This document shows, in pieces, positions 24,262-32,284 of a DNA stretch of 33,216 bases (position 1 is its first letter; each line of letters opens with the position of its first letter). This DNA is from Candidatus Parcubacteria bacterium (GTDB lineage: Bacteria > Patescibacteriota > Minisyncoccia > Phycocordibacterales > CALRHW01), in assembly GCA_009691505.1 (NCBI GenBank), contig SICJ01000005.1, forward strand, positions 1-33,216, given 5' to 3'. The notes below the pieces were generated by a model that was not told the origin of the DNA, ran no database searches, and saw only the letters and a program-made list of their open reading frames with translations. The position numbers and the translations under genes were made by a program.

Positions 24262-25392
24262 TTATTCTGTTTTTTGTTCTGTGATTGGCACCATTACATA
24301 TAAATAATTTTGGTCAGATAATTTTGTAAACACCGGCTTGATTACACCAGAAGAACCCGTCTTGTCTGGAAAAATTTCTGTTTGGTCAGAAAAAGAATCT
24401 TTGATTTGCTGTTTTGTTTTCTCATCTTTAATTTCGTCTCCACTACTTGGCACTACAGTGATACCCATTTGAGTGTCGTTTTTGTAAACCGAGTTTACTT
24501 GTTCACTATCAAGAGTGGCGACCTTGTCTGCTGTTTCAAAATTAAAAAGACCAGAAACAAAACGATATGTTCCTGATGCTATATGACTAAAGAATGTTCC
24601 AAGAGAATCTTTGAACGCTCCACCTAAAGATGCTGAGTTATTTGTTTGAGTGGTTTGAGCTGTTTGAAAAGTGTTTTGATAAACGGGTGCTACGCGAGAA
24701 CTTAAGTTTTTGTTAGACGATATACTAAAAAATAAAACAGCTATTACGGCAAAAGAAATGGTAGGAATAAGAAAAGCGGGTTTTTTAAATAATGTTTTTG
24801 TTTTTAATATTTCATCTGTCTTTGGTTTTTGTGGCGCCAGTGGCGCCTCAATCTTTAATAAAACGGACTCTGGGGGTGTCTCAATTTTTGGTAAAACCGT
24901 AGGTGGAAAATAAATTACTCCACGTTCCTTTTTTGCAGTATTTTCTTTATGTTCTCGTAAAGATACCTCACTAATAAACCAACGCTTTCCGACTTGCTTG
25001 CAGTCTAGATTGTTACTTCTACAAAGCTGACCTATATAATCCTGTGTGTATCCGGTGATTTCAGAAGCTCGTTTTGCTGATACATAAAAAATCTCCTGTT
25101 CTGGTTTTAGACCAAGTATTGGGGGTGGGGAAAAATATGATGATGGAAGTATCTGGGTAGATGATTTAAGAGTAGGGGTTGGGACGGGTCTTTCGCTGGG
25201 TTTTAAGGTGCTGTTTTTTATGTGTTCAAGAAGTGAGTTTTCAGCCACAAACCATGCCTTACCAATACGTCTATTCTCAAGTTTTTTTAAACGGCAGAGT
25301 TGTCCGATATAATCCGCAGTATAGCCACTTATTTCGGAAGCTCGTTTTGCCGAGATGAATTTTTTTCCTGAAAAATAGAGCTCGTTGTTCAT
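24262..25392 (-). CDS. Membrane-tethered regulator with two excisionase/MerR-like HTH domains
   Basis: The protein has 376 residues from the ATG at 25392. A GTG 36 nt upstream is rejected because a TATAAT lies between them, 6 nt before the ATG. HTH 1 spans about residues 11-59 (ISAKRASEISGYTADYIGQL) and HTH 2 about 103-151 (VSAKRASEITGYTQDYIGQL). The two are identical at about 30 of 47 positions, each with a GKxWF wing. A Pro-rich linker leads to one membrane helix (about 206-225) and an external Ser/Thr-rich tail of about 150 residues. This layout (DNA-binding inside, sensor outside) resembles ToxR/CadC-type one-component regulators in principle, though the HTH class differs. It directly precedes the surface operon on the same strand. 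Confidence 0.85.
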   Translation of the reverse strand: MNNELYFSGKKFISAKRASEISGYTADYIGQLCRLKKLENRRIGKAWFVAENSLLEHIKNSTLKPSERPVPTPTLKSSTQILPSSYFSPPPILGLKPEQEIFYVSAKRASEITGYTQDYIGQLCRSNNLDCKQVGKRWFISEVSLREHKENTAKKERGVIYFPPTVLPKIETPPESVLLKIEAPLAPQKPKTDEILKTKTLFKKPAFLIPTISFAVIAVLFFSISSNKNLSSRVAPVYQNTFQTAQTTQTNNSASLGGAFKDSLGTFFSHIASGTYRFVSGLFNFETADKVATLDSEQVNSVYKNDTQMGITVVPSSGDEIKDEKTKQQIKDSFSDQTEIFPDKTGSSGVIKPVFTKLSDQNYLYVMVPITEQKTE

Positions 25393-25398
25393 GGGTAA

Positions 25399-25404
25399 AT
25401 TATA
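25399..25404 (-). promoter_or_regulatory. Leaderless-type -10 of the membrane HTH gene
   Basis: Consensus TATAAT with exactly 6 nt (TTACCC) before the ATG at 25392, so transcription should begin at the start codon. There is no strong -35. Confidence 0.6.
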
Positions 25405-25644
25405 GCTTCTCTCTCCACTCAAATACACGATTTTTTGTGGATAACCTCACGATTGTTTTTGAAGTGATTTTAAAGTGTAGATTTAATAGAAACACCTTGG
25501 GATATCTAAACGAAACCCGCTTTTACCTTGGTGTATTAATTTAGCTTAGAACCTGTCAGGACTTGTGGGTGGAAGTATGAAAATTGATCTGAGTATTCTA
25601 GAAAATTAGGAAAAGTGAGTTAGACATATCAACATATATAAACA

Positions 25645-25681
25645 TTGATAAACTATACATATTAAACTATAATTTTATCAA
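25645..25681 (+). promoter_or_regulatory. Promoter with symmetrical operator for the small HTH regulator
   Basis: -35 TTGATA (25645-25650), exactly 17 bp, -10 TATAAT (25668-25673). An 8-bp inverted repeat, TTGATAAA (25645-25652) and TTTATCAA (25674-25681), embraces the whole core promoter, one half overlapping the -35 and the other lying just past the -10. It is a good candidate autoregulatory site for the downstream HTH protein. Confidence 0.65.
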
Positions 25682-25712
25682 GGTTTAATAATCTTTATCT
25701 AAGTTAAATTTA

Positions 25713-25955
25713 ATGAGTGATTCTTTTTTAACAATCAAACAAGCAGCAAAAATGTTAGGGGTTACGCCCTTAACTCTGCGTAACTGGGATAGGGCTGGAA
25801 AATTTGAAGCGACTAGACATCCAATAAACAACTACCGTGTATACAAAATAGAAGATGTAAATGCTTTTATAAAAGAGATGGGAGAAAAAAAACAAGACAC
25901 GACAAATCGCAAAAATCAAGTGAAGAAATTGAACATCCTACATCTTGAGGACTAG
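25713..25955 (+). CDS. Small MerR/excisionase-type HTH DNA-binding protein
   Basis: In this 80-residue protein, residues 4-60 form a winged HTH: FLTIKQAAKMLGVTPLTLRNWDRAGK, a wing with RHPINNYRVYK, and a helix (IEDVNAFIKEM). This is the HTH_17/MerR-like type. It lacks a MerR effector domain, and the C-terminal 20 residues are Lys/Asn-rich. It has a strong promoter with a symmetrical overlapping operator, so autoregulation is likely. Its TAG stop lies at the outer end of the left arm of the hairpin element that separates it from gatB. Such single-domain regulators are frequent in Parcubacteria. Targets unknown. Confidence 0.88.
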   Translation: MSDSFLTIKQAAKMLGVTPLTLRNWDRAGKFEATRHPINNYRVYKIEDVNAFIKEMGEKKQDTTNRKNQVKKLNILHLED

Positions 25956-26094
25956 TGTTTAAAAAGTAAAAATAGAGTTTGTGTTTATAAATGACTCGCG
26001 CAGGCGAGGGCGGCGCCGAGCGGAGCAGAAACCGTAGCAACGATTTACGCGTGCATTTAGAAACACAAACTCTATTTTTACTTTTTAAACACTA
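25953..26094 (+). other. Structured intergenic hairpin element, copy B (34-bp perfect arms)
   Basis: The left arm 25953-25986 is the exact reverse complement of 26061-26094. After one mismatch, TAAATG (25988-25993) pairs with CATTTA (26054-26059). The enclosed 60-nt core is about 67% GC in an AT-rich setting. It reads ACTCGCG (25994-26000), hairpin GGCG/CGCC (26003-26017), GAGC (26018-26021), hairpin with TAGCAA apex (26029-26046), and CGTG (26050-26053). The same order is found in copy A at 7053-7163. The outer ends coincide with the TAG stop of the HTH gene (25953-25955) and the stop of gatB (26094-26092). It could act as a transcription barrier between convergent genes. No protein is encoded. 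Confidence 0.85.
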
Positions 26095-27537
26095 CTTCAA
26101 CAATGATATAAGAAGCTCTTTGAGCACTGTCGGATTTGCAGAACCTTTTGTTGCTTTCATTCCCTGCCCTACTAAAAATTGAAGCGCCGATTCTTTTCCA
26201 TTTTTGTAATCAGTGACTACTAGAGAATTTTCTTCAATGATTTTTTCAATAATAATTTTTAATGCTCCAGTATTACTTTCTTGTAACAAATGTTTTGATT
26301 CTGCAATATCTTGTGGACTTCCTCCATCATCAAACATAACCTTTAGAATATCTTTTGCGCCACGAGAAGAAACTCTGTCGTCCCCCACCATTTGCATAAG
26401 TGATGCAAAATTTGACGCTTTTATTTTTTCACCTAAATGTGAAAGTGTGTCGCTTGCATCATCACCTACAGATTTCACAAGTCCAAGTAAATCAGAAATA
26501 ATATAATTTGAAGTAAGGCGAATGAGTTTTTTGTTTCCATCAAATGAAGAAACCGCGAGCTCAAAATATGTACCGAGTGCGGTAAGACGCACAAACATTT
26601 CTGCGTCTTCTTTTTTCATCCCATATTTACTAATAAACCTCTCCCTTCTCTGCCAAGGAAGCTCTGGTAAACTTTTCGCGAGCGTGTCTTCCGAAAATTC
26701 GGAAATTTCGCTTATTTGAAGTTTTGGTAAATCTGGATCTGGAAAATATCTATAATCATGTGAATCTTCTTTTATTCGCTGAGAAAAAGTAACTTCTTTG
26801 TTTTCATCCCAACCACGAGTCTCCTGCACCACCTTTTCTCCTTTTGAAATAAGCTCAATGTGTCTTTTAGTCTCAAACTCAATCGCTTTCTCTACCGCCT
26901 TAAAAGAATTCAGATTTTTTACTTCTACTTTTGTGCCGAGTAAACCTTCTTTATCGCTCACAGAAATATTTGCCTCAACGCGCATTTCCCCTTTTTCCAT
27001 ATTTGCTTCACTTGCGCCGAGATATTGGAGTAAAAGCTGGAGCTCGCGCGCGAAAGTAGACGCTTGCTCCGCAGTGTGAATCACGGGCTCAGTCACAAGC
27101 TCCATCAAAGGCACACCCGCACGATTGAAATCAAGAAGACTAAAATCGCCCTTTTCGTGACTAGATTTTGCTGTATCTTCCTCTAAATGCACTCTCGTGA
27201 GGTTTATACCAGCCAAAGAGCCACCTTGCACCAAAGGATGCTTATATTGGCTGATTTGGTAGCCTTTTGGGATATCTGGGTAAAAGTAGTTCTTACGGTC
27301 AAACTCGGTAAAATCGGCTAGTTTTCCGCCTACCGCCGTGCCAAGCCGAAGCACCTGCCTGACCGCTTCTTTGTTTATCACAGGAAGAGTGCCCGGATGA
27401 CCCATACAGACTGGGCAGACGTTTACGTTTGGACGCTTCTCATGTGTGTCGTTTTTTGACGCACAAAACATCTTACTCTCCGTTTTGAGTTCTGCGTGAA
27501 TTTCTAGACCGACGGTCGTTTTAAATTGTGATGACAT
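26092..27537 (-). CDS. gatB: Aspartyl/glutamyl-tRNA(Asn/Gln) amidotransferase subunit B
   Basis: This 481-residue, full-length GatB is the kinase/tRNA-binding subunit of GatCAB, which converts Glu-tRNA(Gln) or Asp-tRNA(Asn) to the amidated form. It begins TTVGLEIHAELKTESKMFC. It carries the CPVCMGHPG zinc-type segment, YFYPDIPKGYQISQY and the family signature DFNRAGVPLMELVTEP. The helical tail and YqeY-like domain end in KATKGSANPTVLKELLISLL. Neither gatA nor gatC is in the window, so the operon is split. It follows obg by 46 nt. Its TAG stop is the outer end of the hairpin element. Confidence 0.98.
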   Translation of the reverse strand: MSSQFKTTVGLEIHAELKTESKMFCASKNDTHEKRPNVNVCPVCMGHPGTLPVINKEAVRQVLRLGTAVGGKLADFTEFDRKNYFYPDIPKGYQISQYKHPLVQGGSLAGINLTRVHLEEDTAKSSHEKGDFSLLDFNRAGVPLMELVTEPVIHTAEQASTFARELQLLLQYLGASEANMEKGEMRVEANISVSDKEGLLGTKVEVKNLNSFKAVEKAIEFETKRHIELISKGEKVVQETRGWDENKEVTFSQRIKEDSHDYRYFPDPDLPKLQISEISEFSEDTLAKSLPELPWQRRERFISKYGMKKEDAEMFVRLTALGTYFELAVSSFDGNKKLIRLTSNYIISDLLGLVKSVGDDASDTLSHLGEKIKASNFASLMQMVGDDRVSSRGAKDILKVMFDDGGSPQDIAESKHLLQESNTGALKIIIEKIIEENSLVVTDYKNGKESALQFLVGQGMKATKGSANPTVLKELLISLLK

Positions 27538-27583
27538 AATCTTTATCTTTTCTTTATAATTATTTTATCATGTCTGTGAACGT

Positions 27584-28561
27584 CTAAAGAGTGTCGGCAG
27601 AGAGCATTTTCACTAAACTATCTTTGAGTATTTTTACAGATACGTCGTCAAGTACTGACACAGAAAGTATTTCTTTATTTAATTTTGTAAGAGATTTTTT
27701 TGCAGATTTTAAAATTTCAGGAGAGACTGCGTCTGTTTTTGTAAGAACAATTATTTCTTTTTTGTCGGCGAGTTCTTTGTTGTAGTCGGAGAGTTCTTTA
27801 CGAATTGTTTTATATGCTTTTACAACATCTTCATTTTCCAGTGAAATACAGTGCAAAATCATTTTTGTGCGTTTTATGTGGCGGAGAAATTTATGACCAA
27901 GTCCGCGACCTTGTGAAGCGCCTTCTATCAAGCCCGGAATGTCGGCAATAATAAAACCATACATGTCGCCGAGATTTGGTTCTAAAGTAGTAAACTCATA
28001 ACTCCCCACAGCAGCTTTTGCATTTGTGAGAGCGTTGAGTAGACTTGATTTACCAGCGTTTGGAAAACCCGCAAGTCCAAGGTCGGCGACGAGTTCCAGC
28101 TCAATATAAAAATCCGCACTGTCCCCTTCTTTTCCGCCAGTAAATTCTTTTGGACGCACATTTGTAGAAGCCTTGAAATGTTCGTTGCCGAGACCTCCAC
28201 GACCACCTTCAAGAATCATTATTTTTTCTCCGTCTTTTAAGAGGTTGTATTTTTTGCCGTTTACAAGATTGGTAAGCACGCTACCAATAGGCATTTCCAC
28301 TACCAAATCTTTTCCGTCTTTTCCGTGCATACTATTTTTCATTCCACCGCCCGCGTTTTCTGCGACGATTTCTTTTATGTGTTTGTATTTACGAAAAATA
28401 GCTAAGTCGCGCACCGCTTGCACATATATGTGACCACCTCTTCCACCGTTACCCCCAGCAGCGCCAGCTTTATCTTTACCCTTTTCCTGACGCCAACGCA
28501 CAACACCGCTTCCGCCGTTGCCCGCTTTTATATGTATTTTTAATTCATCTATAAATGCCAT
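27584..28561 (-). CDS. obg: Obg-family GTPase (ribosome assembly)
   Basis: In this 325-residue protein, residues 1-158 form the glycine-rich Obg fold (KAGNGGSGVVRWRQEK, GGNGGRGGHIYVQ, GGRGGLGNEHF). The G domain follows, with P-loop GFPNAGKSS (165-173), DIPGLIEGASQGRGLGHKFLRH, and TKTD for guanine recognition. The usual C-terminal extension (OCT domain, about 60-100 residues) is absent. The protein acts in 50S subunit maturation and stringent control in other bacteria. A -35 TTGAAA, 16 bp, -10 TAGTAT lies so close to the ATG (8 nt) that the leader would be nearly absent. Confidence 0.97.
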   Translation of the reverse strand: MAFIDELKIHIKAGNGGSGVVRWRQEKGKDKAGAAGGNGGRGGHIYVQAVRDLAIFRKYKHIKEIVAENAGGGMKNSMHGKDGKDLVVEMPIGSVLTNLVNGKKYNLLKDGEKIMILEGGRGGLGNEHFKASTNVRPKEFTGGKEGDSADFYIELELVADLGLAGFPNAGKSSLLNALTNAKAAVGSYEFTTLEPNLGDMYGFIIADIPGLIEGASQGRGLGHKFLRHIKRTKMILHCISLENEDVVKAYKTIRKELSDYNKELADKKEIIVLTKTDAVSPEILKSAKKSLTKLNKEILSVSVLDDVSVKILKDSLVKMLSADTL

Positions 28562-28569
28562 TTACCTTG

Positions 28570-28597
28570 ATACTATATTATTTTAGCTAGTTTTCAA
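28570..28597 (-). promoter_or_regulatory. Putative promoter of obg
   Basis: On the minus strand: -35 TTGAAA (28592-28597), 16 bp, -10 TAGTAT (28570-28575), 8 nt to the ATG. An overlapping TATAGT (28572-28577) is a better -10, but its spacing is only 14 bp. Confidence 0.5.
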
Positions 28598-28606
28598 GTC
28601 ATCTAT

Positions 28607-29497
28607 TCAATTTTCTAGTGCGATTTTTGCCAGAGCTAGTGCACCTTCTTTTGATTTTGCTACGGCGAGAAAAAGTTTATTGTGGCAAAAAAGTGCGTCG
28701 GGTACACCTGTGGTGTCTGCAAGTTCTTTATCCCTTTTTCCGGCCCAGCTTGCAGGAAGGTCTTTCCTATTTTTAAATACTTGAGAACCGTCACTTATTG
28801 CTTTTAGTCGCCACAAATCATTTACACCGTCTTGATAAATTACAAAAAGAGGTTCTGGATGTTTCATTAATCCATACCATGGATATTTTTGAGAAAAAAT
28901 TATAAGACGCTTATCCTCTGTAAGCTCATACTCTTTTCCCACCAAATCTTCAGCTTCTTTTAAATTAGTTAGAACGACAATTTCTCGCGTGATGATTTTT
29001 TTTGCCATCGCGACCATTTCAAGAAAAGTTTTATCAACTGACAGCAAATCTTCTTTCCATGTTGGGCGAAAGATATGCACTAAATCCTGAATTGTGTAAG
29101 GTAGAATATTTGGAAAAACTGGAGAATAAATATTTACGCCGTTATCATTTGCGTCAATATGGGTGACGAGTTTTTCGTCTATCATTTTTGCGATTTCTAG
29201 ACTACCGCATACGAGCTCGCCGTATTTTTTCCAAACAAGTCCGGCAGAAGCAAAAGGAATTCCGTTTTCGCGGGCGCCTGCGCCGCCCGCTTGATGGTGA
29301 TCAAATCTATTTTTTTCTACATCATTGATCCCGCCGATGTCCACCAAAAAATCCGCGGATGCAAATTGACTCGCGTCACGAGTGCGGACGATTTCTATCT
29401 GCGCTTCTTTTTCAAAAGCGAGCGAAAGTACCGCGACCGCAAATATGTCGTCGCTGTGAAAATCGCCATTGTGGGTAACTATTTTTAGGGTTTTCAT
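28607..29497 (-). CDS. MYG1 / UPF0160 family metal-dependent hydrolase
   Basis: This 296-residue protein shows the family's opening motif THNGDFHSDDIFAVAVLSL (residues 8-26), then DFLVDIGGINDVEKNRFDHHQ, a DHH-type metal site. The MYG1 pattern HIDANDNGVN and a C-terminal GSQVFKNRKDLPASWAGKRD block follow. MYG1 proteins are predicted 3'-5' RNA exonucleases in eukaryotes; bacterial members are poorly characterised. It has its own promoter: TTGCAA, 17 bp, extended -10 TGTTATGTT, ending 6 nt before the ATG, so it is probably leaderless. It ends with TGA. Confidence 0.9.
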   Translation of the reverse strand: MKTLKIVTHNGDFHSDDIFAVAVLSLAFEKEAQIEIVRTRDASQFASADFLVDIGGINDVEKNRFDHHQAGGAGARENGIPFASAGLVWKKYGELVCGSLEIAKMIDEKLVTHIDANDNGVNIYSPVFPNILPYTIQDLVHIFRPTWKEDLLSVDKTFLEMVAMAKKIITREIVVLTNLKEAEDLVGKEYELTEDKRLIIFSQKYPWYGLMKHPEPLFVIYQDGVNDLWRLKAISDGSQVFKNRKDLPASWAGKRDKELADTTGVPDALFCHNKLFLAVAKSKEGALALAKIALEN

Positions 29498-29503
29498 AAG
29501 AGA

Positions 29504-29532
29504 AACATAACATGCAAAAACGCTGGTTGCAA
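29504..29532 (-). promoter_or_regulatory. Leaderless promoter of the MYG1-family gene
   Basis: On the minus strand: -35 TTGCAA (29527-29532), exactly 17 bp, extended -10 TG-T-TATGTT (29504-29509), 6 nt to the ATG at 29497. Confidence 0.65.
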
Positions 29533-29547
29533 ACGAAATAAATTAGT

Positions 29548-32247
29548 TTATATATTTATTTTCTCTGGCTTCCGCGCTAAATATTTCCTAAACTCCTCCA
29601 CTATTATCACGGTTGTTGATATAGAAATTATCGCAAGCCACTCGGACAAGTTGAGTGGAGTCGTGTGAAGAACTTTTTGCATAAAAGGATTGTAAACAGC
29701 AAAAAACTGAAGAGCAACTACTATCACCGTCGCGCCGACCAGATAAAGATTTGAGAATATTTGGGCGGAGAAAATAGAATGACTTTCAGAACGACAATTC
29801 CATACGTTGAACCATTGAAGCACTGCGAGTGTGGTCAAAGCCATCGTAGAAGCCTTTGTAAAATCTACAGAATAAACAGCGACAAAAACATATAAAGTAC
29901 AAAACGTCATTACCGCGGCCATTATAATCATACGAATTAGAGCAATTCGGCTCATAAAAAATCTATTATGTGGCTCTACTCCATTTTGCCCGAGTTTTTC
30001 ACGAGGTTCCATTGCCATTGCAACAACAAGAAAACCGTCAGTCACAAGATTTAGCCAAAGAATCTGACTCGGTAAAAGTGGTAAAGGCAAGGTGAGCAAA
30101 AGTGCGCCGAGCACGACAAATAGCTCGCCTGCGCCCGTAGAAAAAAGATAAAGAATGACTTTTTTTATACTCGCATAAATATTTCTCCCCTCCTCAATTG
30201 CCGAGATAATACTTTTAAAATTGTCATCTAAAAGCACGATGTCCGCAGCTTCTTTTGTTACTTCCGTGCCGATTTTTCCCATCGCAATACCAAGGTCTGC
30301 CGCAACAAGTGAAAGAGCATCATTTACTCCGTCGCCCGTCATTGCAATAACATCTCCACGCATTTTGTACGCCTCAATAATTTTTAATTTGTGCTCAGGT
30401 GTAACGCGCGCAAAAACACTTACATTGTTTAGACGGTGCATGAGTTCGGAAACGCTCAATTCTTCGATTTCTTTTCCTGTCATTACAAGGTCGCCTTCGC
30501 GGAAAATTCCCACCTCACGCGCTAAAGCTTCGGCAGTCACTTTATGATCTCCTGTAATCATTACAACTCTTATTCCGCTTTCTTGTGTAATTTTTATGGA
30601 TTCAAAAACATCAGCACGAAGTACGTCACGCATTCCAAAAAACCCCACAAAACAAAGTTTTGGAAGAGCATCTAGTTTAATATCATTTCCTGCATTTTTA
30701 TTTATTGCGCAGGCAATCACACGCAGACCTTGACGCGACATGCTGTGGATTTGCAACTCCATTTTTTTTCTGTCGTCTTCGGTTATTTTTCGTACTTTTC
30801 CATCTTCCAAAATCAATTCTGCAAGTGAAAGTATTGTCTCTGGCACACCAGTAATCGTAAGAAACATTTTCTTTTTTGTGAGATGAAGAGTGGTGTGAAA
30901 TTTTGTTTTTGTATCAAAAGGAATGTCCATCACGCGTGGCTCCTCTTTTTCCAATTCGTCTTTATCAAAACCTAGCTTTTCACCAAGCACGAGTAACGCA
31001 GCTTCCGTAGGATCTCCCAACACTTTCCACACACCTTCTTTTTCTAAAAATGAAACTCGTGCGCCTGCGCAAAATGTGGCGATTTTCCCCATAAGTAGAA
31101 GCTCGGGGTGATTGGCTACGTCTATATCATTGCCCGACAAGCTCACCTGCCCTTTTGATTCATAGCCGTTGCCTGTGATTTTGAAAAGATTTCCAGAAGT
31201 AAAAACTCTTTCCACCATAAGCTCATTTTTTGTAATCGTACCAGTCTTATCCACAGCAATAACTTTTGCTTGACCGAGCGACTCTACCGCTTGAAGTTTT
31301 TTAACTAGAGCATTTTGTTTTGCCATTCTATAAACGCCTGTCGCAAGCACCAAAGTAATAACAATAGGAAGGCCTTCTGGAATAAGAGAAACCGCCACAG
31401 CAACCGTGGTAAAAAACATATCTCGCATAGAATTGCCAAAAAGAAGACCAACAAAAAATACGATAACACTCAAAACAAGAACTGTAATACTGAGAAATTT
31501 GGACAGCTTTTTTATATCTTTTTTGAGTGGCGCTTCAGAGTCTATAGTGAGTATTTTTTCAGAAATTTTGCCGATAATTGTGTTTATTCCTGTGGCGACC
31601 ACAATCGCACGCGCAACACCAGTAAGTACAAAAGTTCCTTTAAAAGCCATGTTGTGTTGGTCGGCTGTAGGCACATCTCTTTGCGACATCACCAAAGAGT
31701 TTTTGAAAACAGAGCCTGACTCGCCAGTCAAAGCAGACTCATCTATTTTTAGATTTGTTGATTCTATTATTCGCACATCACCAGAAACTTTATCTCCCCC
31801 ACGCAAAACAATGACGTCTCCTGGCACAAGCTCTGTGTCGGTTATTACTGTCTCACGCGCATCGCGTATAACAACAGCATCGGTCTTTGTAAAATTGGAA
31901 AGTGCCTTAAGTGTGTTTTGCGCTTTGCCTTCTTGTAAAAATCCGATGACTGCATTTGCAAGTAGAACAAATAAAATGATGTAAGAATCAGCGTGTTCAC
32001 CAAGAAAAAATACTATAACGCTCGCAATTAAAAGAATGTAGATAAGTGGACTTTGAAATTGGCGTAAAAAAAGAGTTGTCTTGGAGGTTACTTTTGCTTC
32101 CGTGAGCTTATTTTGCCCATATATAGAAAGTCTGTTTTCTGCTTCTGTTTGCGTAAGCCCGTGCGATGTAGAATTAAAAAAATCTAAAACATTTCCAATG
32201 TTTTGTCCGTACCATGACGTATTTTGTTTTGAAATACTTTCATTCAC
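29548..32247 (-). CDS. P-type cation ATPase, calcium-pump (P2A/PMR1-like) type
   Basis: This 899-residue pump has full P2-type layout. A cation_ATPase_N domain is followed by helices 1-2, the TGES actuator loop (ESALTGESG), and helix 4 with IPEGLP. The phosphorylated DKTGT has Asp near residue 333, and MTGDGVNDALSL forms the hinge. Six C-terminal helices include GAGELFVVLGALL and NLVTDGFL. The IPEGLP plus NLVTDG pair fits the single-site Ca2+/Mn2+ pumps of the PMR1/SPCA class better than Na+/K+ pumps; the exact ion is inferred. The start is a GTG (MNESISKQNTSWYG); an ATG 4 nt further on is in another frame. It lies 37 nt after the DsbB-like gene. Confidence 0.93.
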   Translation of the reverse strand: MNESISKQNTSWYGQNIGNVLDFFNSTSHGLTQTEAENRLSIYGQNKLTEAKVTSKTTLFLRQFQSPLIYILLIASVIVFFLGEHADSYIILFVLLANAVIGFLQEGKAQNTLKALSNFTKTDAVVIRDARETVITDTELVPGDVIVLRGGDKVSGDVRIIESTNLKIDESALTGESGSVFKNSLVMSQRDVPTADQHNMAFKGTFVLTGVARAIVVATGINTIIGKISEKILTIDSEAPLKKDIKKLSKFLSITVLVLSVIVFFVGLLFGNSMRDMFFTTVAVAVSLIPEGLPIVITLVLATGVYRMAKQNALVKKLQAVESLGQAKVIAVDKTGTITKNELMVERVFTSGNLFKITGNGYESKGQVSLSGNDIDVANHPELLLMGKIATFCAGARVSFLEKEGVWKVLGDPTEAALLVLGEKLGFDKDELEKEEPRVMDIPFDTKTKFHTTLHLTKKKMFLTITGVPETILSLAELILEDGKVRKITEDDRKKMELQIHSMSRQGLRVIACAINKNAGNDIKLDALPKLCFVGFFGMRDVLRADVFESIKITQESGIRVVMITGDHKVTAEALAREVGIFREGDLVMTGKEIEELSVSELMHRLNNVSVFARVTPEHKLKIIEAYKMRGDVIAMTGDGVNDALSLVAADLGIAMGKIGTEVTKEAADIVLLDDNFKSIISAIEEGRNIYASIKKVILYLFSTGAGELFVVLGALLLTLPLPLLPSQILWLNLVTDGFLVVAMAMEPREKLGQNGVEPHNRFFMSRIALIRMIIMAAVMTFCTLYVFVAVYSVDFTKASTMALTTLAVLQWFNVWNCRSESHSIFSAQIFSNLYLVGATVIVVALQFFAVYNPFMQKVLHTTPLNLSEWLAIISISTTVIIVEEFRKYLARKPEKINI

Positions 32248-32284
32248 AAAATTTTATGAAGTTTTTATTATCTCTATATTACCT

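Noticed and set aside
25953-26094. Insertion sequence or MITE with terminal inverted repeats
   Set aside because: There is no target duplication outside the repeat, and the arms of the two copies are unrelated, whereas terminal repeats of one element family should match between copies.
25991-26182. 63-residue frame across the hairpin element
   Set aside because: It runs through the inverted repeat and then antisense to gatB; nothing protein-like is seen.
31406-31984. 192-residue plus-strand open frame
   Set aside because: It lies antisense to the P-type ATPase, which has all its catalytic motifs; a shadow.
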